Program-made: the position numbers and the translations under genes
Notes under the pieces: model-generated
The model's input: only the letters and a program-made list of their open reading frames with translations
Database searches by the model: none
Told to the model about the DNA's origin: nothing
Shown: positions 5,107 through 7,918 of the stretch, in pieces
Layout of the letters: every line of letters starts with the position of its first letter
Position numbering within the stretch: position 1 is the first letter of the stretch
Assembly (NCBI GenBank): GCA_002317575.1
Contig: DCIH01000065.1
Location: forward strand, 1 to 7,918
Reading direction: 5' to 3'
Source: Verrucomicrobia bacterium UBA1731
Lineage (GTDB): Bacteria > Verrucomicrobiota > Kiritimatiellia > RFP12 > UBA1067
Length of the DNA: 7,918 nt

Positions 5107-7491
5107 TCAGAAATCGTAACCGATGGTGAAGGAGAACACCTCTTCGTCGACGTCTTCGTCGGGATCGATGACGGGCGCCGCGAAATCGAGACGGATCGGG
5201 AAGGATTCGATGTCGAGGCGAAGGCCGAGGCCGGCGGTCATGCAGAACATGTCCTGATCGAAATCGAATTCGTCGGGCCCGACGCTGCCGAGATCGGAGA
5301 ACGCCGCCACGCGCACGTACTTGCACACGGGGACGGTGTACTCGAGATTCATGCACCAGCTCGTCTGACCGCCCCAAGGAGCGTAGCTGCCCTTCTTGCC
5401 GGGAAGGCTGTACACGCGCGGGGAGATTTCGCGGTAATCCACGCCGCGGATCGAACGCGGACCGCCGAGGAACAGCTTGTCGTAGATCGGCAGTTCGTCG
5501 GAGAACGCGTCTTCCGTTTCGGCGCGCAGGCCGAACGAGAACACATGGCCGAACTTCTTCCAGACCGTCCAGTAATGGCGGTAGTTGAAGCCGATTTTCC
5601 AGTAGTTGTTGTCGCCACCGACAAGGTCGCCGTAGATGCTCGTCTTGTAGCCGCGCGTCGGCACGAGGAAGTTGTCACGCGTGTCGTTGGACCAGAAAAC
5701 GCGCAACGGAAGCTCCCAGGCGTCGCCGTACTCGTCGTCCTGCCAGCGGAACAGGGGACCGTACGATCCCGCCGGATGGGAGCCGAAGCCCTTCTCAAGA
5801 TAATACCGGTCGTCTTCGACATCATCCATCTGGACATATTCCGCCGCGACGCGGAAGCCGAGGCGTCCGAATGCTTCCTTGGCCGTGGGCCAGAACTTCA
5901 CGGGATAGGCCAGCGTGACGGCCGCGCCGTTGCGAATCACATCGTAATCGTCGTACCAGCGCTGACGGCGATACCCTTCGACGGTGAACTCGAGCTGACG
6001 GTCGAGGAACCACGGCTCGGTGACGGACGCCTCGTACGTCTGGACGCGAGGACCGGCCTGCAGCAAAATGCGGCCCTTCTGACCGGCGCCCCGGAAACGC
6101 CACGGACTGAAGAGGTCGAAATTCGACTCGGAAAGCTCGATCGTGCCGTACACGGAATCGACGGAGCTCGCACCCACGCCCACCATGAACTGGCCCGTGC
6201 TCTTCTCGGACACTTCATAGACGAGGTCGCGATGCTCGGGCTCGCCGTCCTTGGCGACGGCGTCCGTCTTTTCGAGATAGTAGCGGACGCGGTCGAAATA
6301 GCGGAGGTTCTCGAGACGGCGCTTGGACTGCTCGGCCTTGTCTCCGCGCATGCGGTCGCCGGGCGAGAGCTTGATTTCACGACGGATGACCTTGTCCATC
6401 GTGTAGTCGTTCCCGCGCACGAGCACGCGGTCGATCACCACGGGGACGCCTTCGGTCACCACGAACGTGATGTCGATTTTGGCGTCATCCGAATCGGACG
6501 GGAAACGGCGCACATCCACGCGCGTCTCGGCCAGCGGGTTGTCGCCGGATTCGCAGAAGATCTCAAGCTGCTTGGCGGCGTTCTCCAATGTCTTTTCGCC
6601 GGCGATGTCGCCCACGGCCAGACATGTAATGGATGCCAACGCGGCGGATTCCGGATAGTGCTTCACGCCAGAAACGGCGATGGAGCCGACGGTGAAGCAC
6701 GGTCCCTCGTCCACCTTGAACACATAATCGGCCTCGTCCTCGCCGACGGCCACCTTCTCGGGCATCGAAACGACCGCGTCGAGATAGCCGCGGTCGCAGT
6801 ACACGGCGCGGACCTTGTCGCACGCTTCGGAGAGCTGCTGCTCGGTCACGGGCTTGTCGGAGAACCAGCCGAGCGGGTTCCACCAGGGATAGTCGCCGAG
6901 CGCTTCGCGCAAATCGGCCGTCTCGATCCTTTCGTTGCCGTCGAAATTGTAGTTGCGGATCTTGACGCGCGGACCTTCAACGATTTCCATCGTCACGGTG
7001 ACGGCGTCATCGGATCCGGGCACGGCTTCCACGACGGGCGTCACCTGTACATCGGCGAAATGTTTCTTGCGGTATTCGGCCCGGATGCGGCCCGCCGCCG
7101 CCGCGAAATCGGCCTCGCCGTAGGCGTAACCGTCCACGAGTTCGGAGAGTTTCGCGATCTTGGAGGCGTTCCAGTAGTCGTTGCCCTTGACCTGAAGCGG
7201 CGCCTGAAAACGAGGCTTGCGCGTGACGACATACGCCACGTCGATGCCGTTTGCGCCGTGACTCGCCTCGACCGCGATGTCTTCGTAGTCACCGGTATCC
7301 TTGAGCGTCTGCACGTCGCGCGCGCACGCCGCCGGATCGTACTCGTTCCCGGGCTTCACTTCGCAACGCACGAGCACGTCGGACGCGTCCGCCGCCTTGC
7401 CGTCGGCCGTGCGGGCCGTCACCGAAGCCACCTTCGCGGCCCACGTCTGGCAAGCCGCCAACAGCGCCACCGTCATCATCAATCTCTTCAT
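5107..7491 (-). CDS. bamA: BamA outer-membrane protein assembly factor (Omp85)
   Basis: A 794-residue Omp85-family protein that folds and inserts beta-barrel proteins into the outer membrane as core of the BAM complex. A signal peptide occupies about residues 1-19 (MKRLMMTVALLAACQTWAA). Five POTRA-like domains follow: about 20-93, 94-174, 175-265, 266-350 and 351-433, with typical links such as IVEGPRVKIRNYNFDGNE (170-187) and VTEGVPVVIDRVLVRGND. The barrel starts near 434 (QFMVGVGASS). It contains LGGPRSIRGV (675-684), the loop-6 signature in which VRGF has become IRGV, and ends in FSFTIGYDF with the C-terminal Phe expected of the barrel signal. The last turn is short and acidic (DPDEDVDEE, 776-784). 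LAAC (11-14) also looks like a lipobox. Ten further cysteines are present. The ATG at 7491 is chosen because it has a signal peptide and GGGGAG 8 nt upstream; the longer frame from 7851 would run through the phosphorylase gene. The common downstream partners skp and lpxD are absent; an acyl-CoA ligase follows instead. Confidence 0.95.
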   Translation of the reverse strand: MKRLMMTVALLAACQTWAAKVASVTARTADGKAADASDVLVRCEVKPGNEYDPAACARDVQTLKDTGDYEDIAVEASHGANGIDVAYVVTRKPRFQAPLQVKGNDYWNASKIAKLSELVDGYAYGEADFAAAAGRIRAEYRKKHFADVQVTPVVEAVPGSDDAVTVTMEIVEGPRVKIRNYNFDGNERIETADLREALGDYPWWNPLGWFSDKPVTEQQLSEACDKVRAVYCDRGYLDAVVSMPEKVAVGEDEADYVFKVDEGPCFTVGSIAVSGVKHYPESAALASITCLAVGDIAGEKTLENAAKQLEIFCESGDNPLAETRVDVRRFPSDSDDAKIDITFVVTEGVPVVIDRVLVRGNDYTMDKVIRREIKLSPGDRMRGDKAEQSKRRLENLRYFDRVRYYLEKTDAVAKDGEPEHRDLVYEVSEKSTGQFMVGVGASSVDSVYGTIELSESNFDLFSPWRFRGAGQKGRILLQAGPRVQTYEASVTEPWFLDRQLEFTVEGYRRQRWYDDYDVIRNGAAVTLAYPVKFWPTAKEAFGRLGFRVAAEYVQMDDVEDDRYYLEKGFGSHPAGSYGPLFRWQDDEYGDAWELPLRVFWSNDTRDNFLVPTRGYKTSIYGDLVGGDNNYWKIGFNYRHYWTVWKKFGHVFSFGLRAETEDAFSDELPIYDKLFLGGPRSIRGVDYREISPRVYSLPGKKGSYAPWGGQTSWCMNLEYTVPVCKYVRVAAFSDLGSVGPDEFDFDQDMFCMTAGLGLRLDIESFPIRLDFAAPVIDPDEDVDEEVFSFTIGYDF

Positions 7492-7499
7492 CTCGCATG

Positions 7500-7505
7500 C
7501 TCCCC
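7500..7505 (-). promoter_or_regulatory. Ribosome binding site of bamA (GGGGAG)
   Basis: The minus strand carries GGGGAG, separated by 8 nt from the ATG at 7491. This is the best Shine-Dalgarno match in the window and fixes the bamA start. It sits in the 44-nt gap after the phosphorylase gene, where no clear promoter or stem-loop terminator is visible. Confidence 0.72.
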
Positions 7506-7535
7506 AGTGGTTTCCGAAAAATCCCGTTGCGCGCG

Positions 7536-7918
7536 TCAGCCGAACATCACCGGCGACACGTGCCAGATGTTGCGCGCGTACTCCGCCACCGCGCGGTCGG
7601 ACGAGAAGAAACCCGAACGGGCGACATTCACGAGCGACATGCGGTTCCACTTCTCCGGCTGGAGGTAGGTGGCGTCGACGCGGTCCTGCGCCGCGGCGTA
7701 ACCACGAAGGTCCGCCAGCAGCATGTAGTAGTCGTTGTAGTCCAGAAGCGAACGCAGGATCGGCTCGTAACGGCCGGGTTCGTCCGGCGAGAACACGCCC
7801 TTGCGGATCAAGTCGAGCGCCGCGGCGATCTCGGGATCCCTTTCGGCCCATTCGCGCGAATTGTACATGGGCCGCAGCTTCGCCACGTCCTCCGTGCGCA
7901 TGCCGAAGAGGAACATGT
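7536..7918 (-). CDS. glgP: Glycogen/maltodextrin phosphorylase, C-terminal fragment (5' end outside window)
   Basis: The last 127 residues of an alpha-glucan phosphorylase (GT35), the cytoplasmic PLP enzyme that releases glucose-1-phosphate from glycogen or maltodextrin. Recognisable family segments are NMFLFGMRTEDVAKLR at the edge, DPEIAAALDLIRKGVFSPDE, the YYMLLADLRGYAAAQDRVDATY stretch (spanning about residues 65-86 of the fragment), and the closing WNRMSLVNVARSGFFSSDR followed by AVAEYARNIWHVSP. The frame runs open to base 7918, and the ATG at 7916 is internal to the gene. The active site and PLP lysine lie upstream, outside the window, so activity cannot be judged. It ends in TGA 44 nt before bamA. 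Glycogen metabolism has no evident link to the downstream genes, so this may be a separate unit with read-through or simply a neighbour. The symbol follows the usual bacterial name; malP is the alternative. Confidence 0.93.
   Translation of the reverse strand, partial: MFLFGMRTEDVAKLRPMYNSREWAERDPEIAAALDLIRKGVFSPDEPGRYEPILRSLLDYNDYYMLLADLRGYAAAQDRVDATYLQPEKWNRMSLVNVARSGFFSSDRAVAEYARNIWHVSPVMFG

Noticed and set aside
7492..7535. Possible terminator or promoter between the phosphorylase gene and bamA
   Set aside because: There is a short T-run on the minus strand (TTTTTC), but no stable GC stem precedes it. No convincing -35/-10 pair fits in 44 nt beside the ribosome binding site.
4852..7668. 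A 938-codon open frame on the plus strand, opposite bamA and part of the ligase gene
   Set aside because: It is antisense to two clearly recognised genes, has no domain I can recognise and runs across the bamA-ligase boundary. Its length follows from the codon bias of the genes on the other strand, which rarely creates antisense stops in this frame.
7492..7851. A longer N-terminus for BamA, starting at 7851
   Set aside because: It would run out of frame through the phosphorylase gene and bury the signal peptide. The ATG at 7491 has GGGGAG upstream and a signal peptide directly after it.

Overview
The window is a tightly packed, GC-rich stretch of a diderm (Gram-negative-type) bacterial chromosome. 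Six genes all read on the minus strand, and together they cover nearly every base. A full-length BamA-type outer-membrane assembly protein shows that the cell has an outer membrane. The GC-rich composition, the unusual bamA neighbourhood (no skp, lpxD or fabZ next to it) and the secreted Peptidase-MA-like zincin would fit the PVC group, for example Kiritimatiellota, Verrucomicrobiota or Lentisphaerota. That placement is an inference from gene style and no phylogenetic marker was tested.

In transcription order, from high to low coordinates: (1) 7918-7536, the last 127 residues of a glycogen/maltodextrin phosphorylase, whose 5' part lies outside the window. (2) 7491-5107, bamA, 794 residues, with signal peptide, five POTRA domains and a 16-strand-type barrel. 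(3) 5096-3456, a 546-residue class I adenylate-forming acyl-CoA synthetase. (4) 3454-2462, a YihY/BrkB-family polytopic membrane protein. (5) 2529-961, an exported HEAFH metallopeptidase-like protein. (6) 959-1, a glutamyl-Q tRNA(Asp) synthetase (gluQ), open to the window edge but probably within a few codons of its end.

The gaps between genes are 44, 10, 1, -68 (overlap) and 1 nt, so genes 2 to 6 look like one translationally coupled transcription unit. The longest non-coding stretch is the 44-nt gap between the phosphorylase and bamA. It holds the bamA ribosome binding site, and I see no convincing terminator or promoter in it. Four of the five genes after the phosphorylase concern, or could concern, the cell envelope: outer-membrane protein insertion, acyl activation, a polytopic inner-membrane protein and an exported protease-like protein. 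gluQ is a tRNA modification gene that appears to be carried along.

I found no tRNA, rRNA, CRISPR array, insertion sequence or att-like repeat. The long open frames on the plus strand are antisense shadows of GC-rich codons. I do not see a clearly new defence or mobile system. The points most worth a second look are the bamA-ligase-brkB-zincin arrangement, the 68-nt dual-coding overlap that encodes a signal peptide, and oddities of this BamA (lipobox-like signal, many cysteines, IRGV in place of VRGF).
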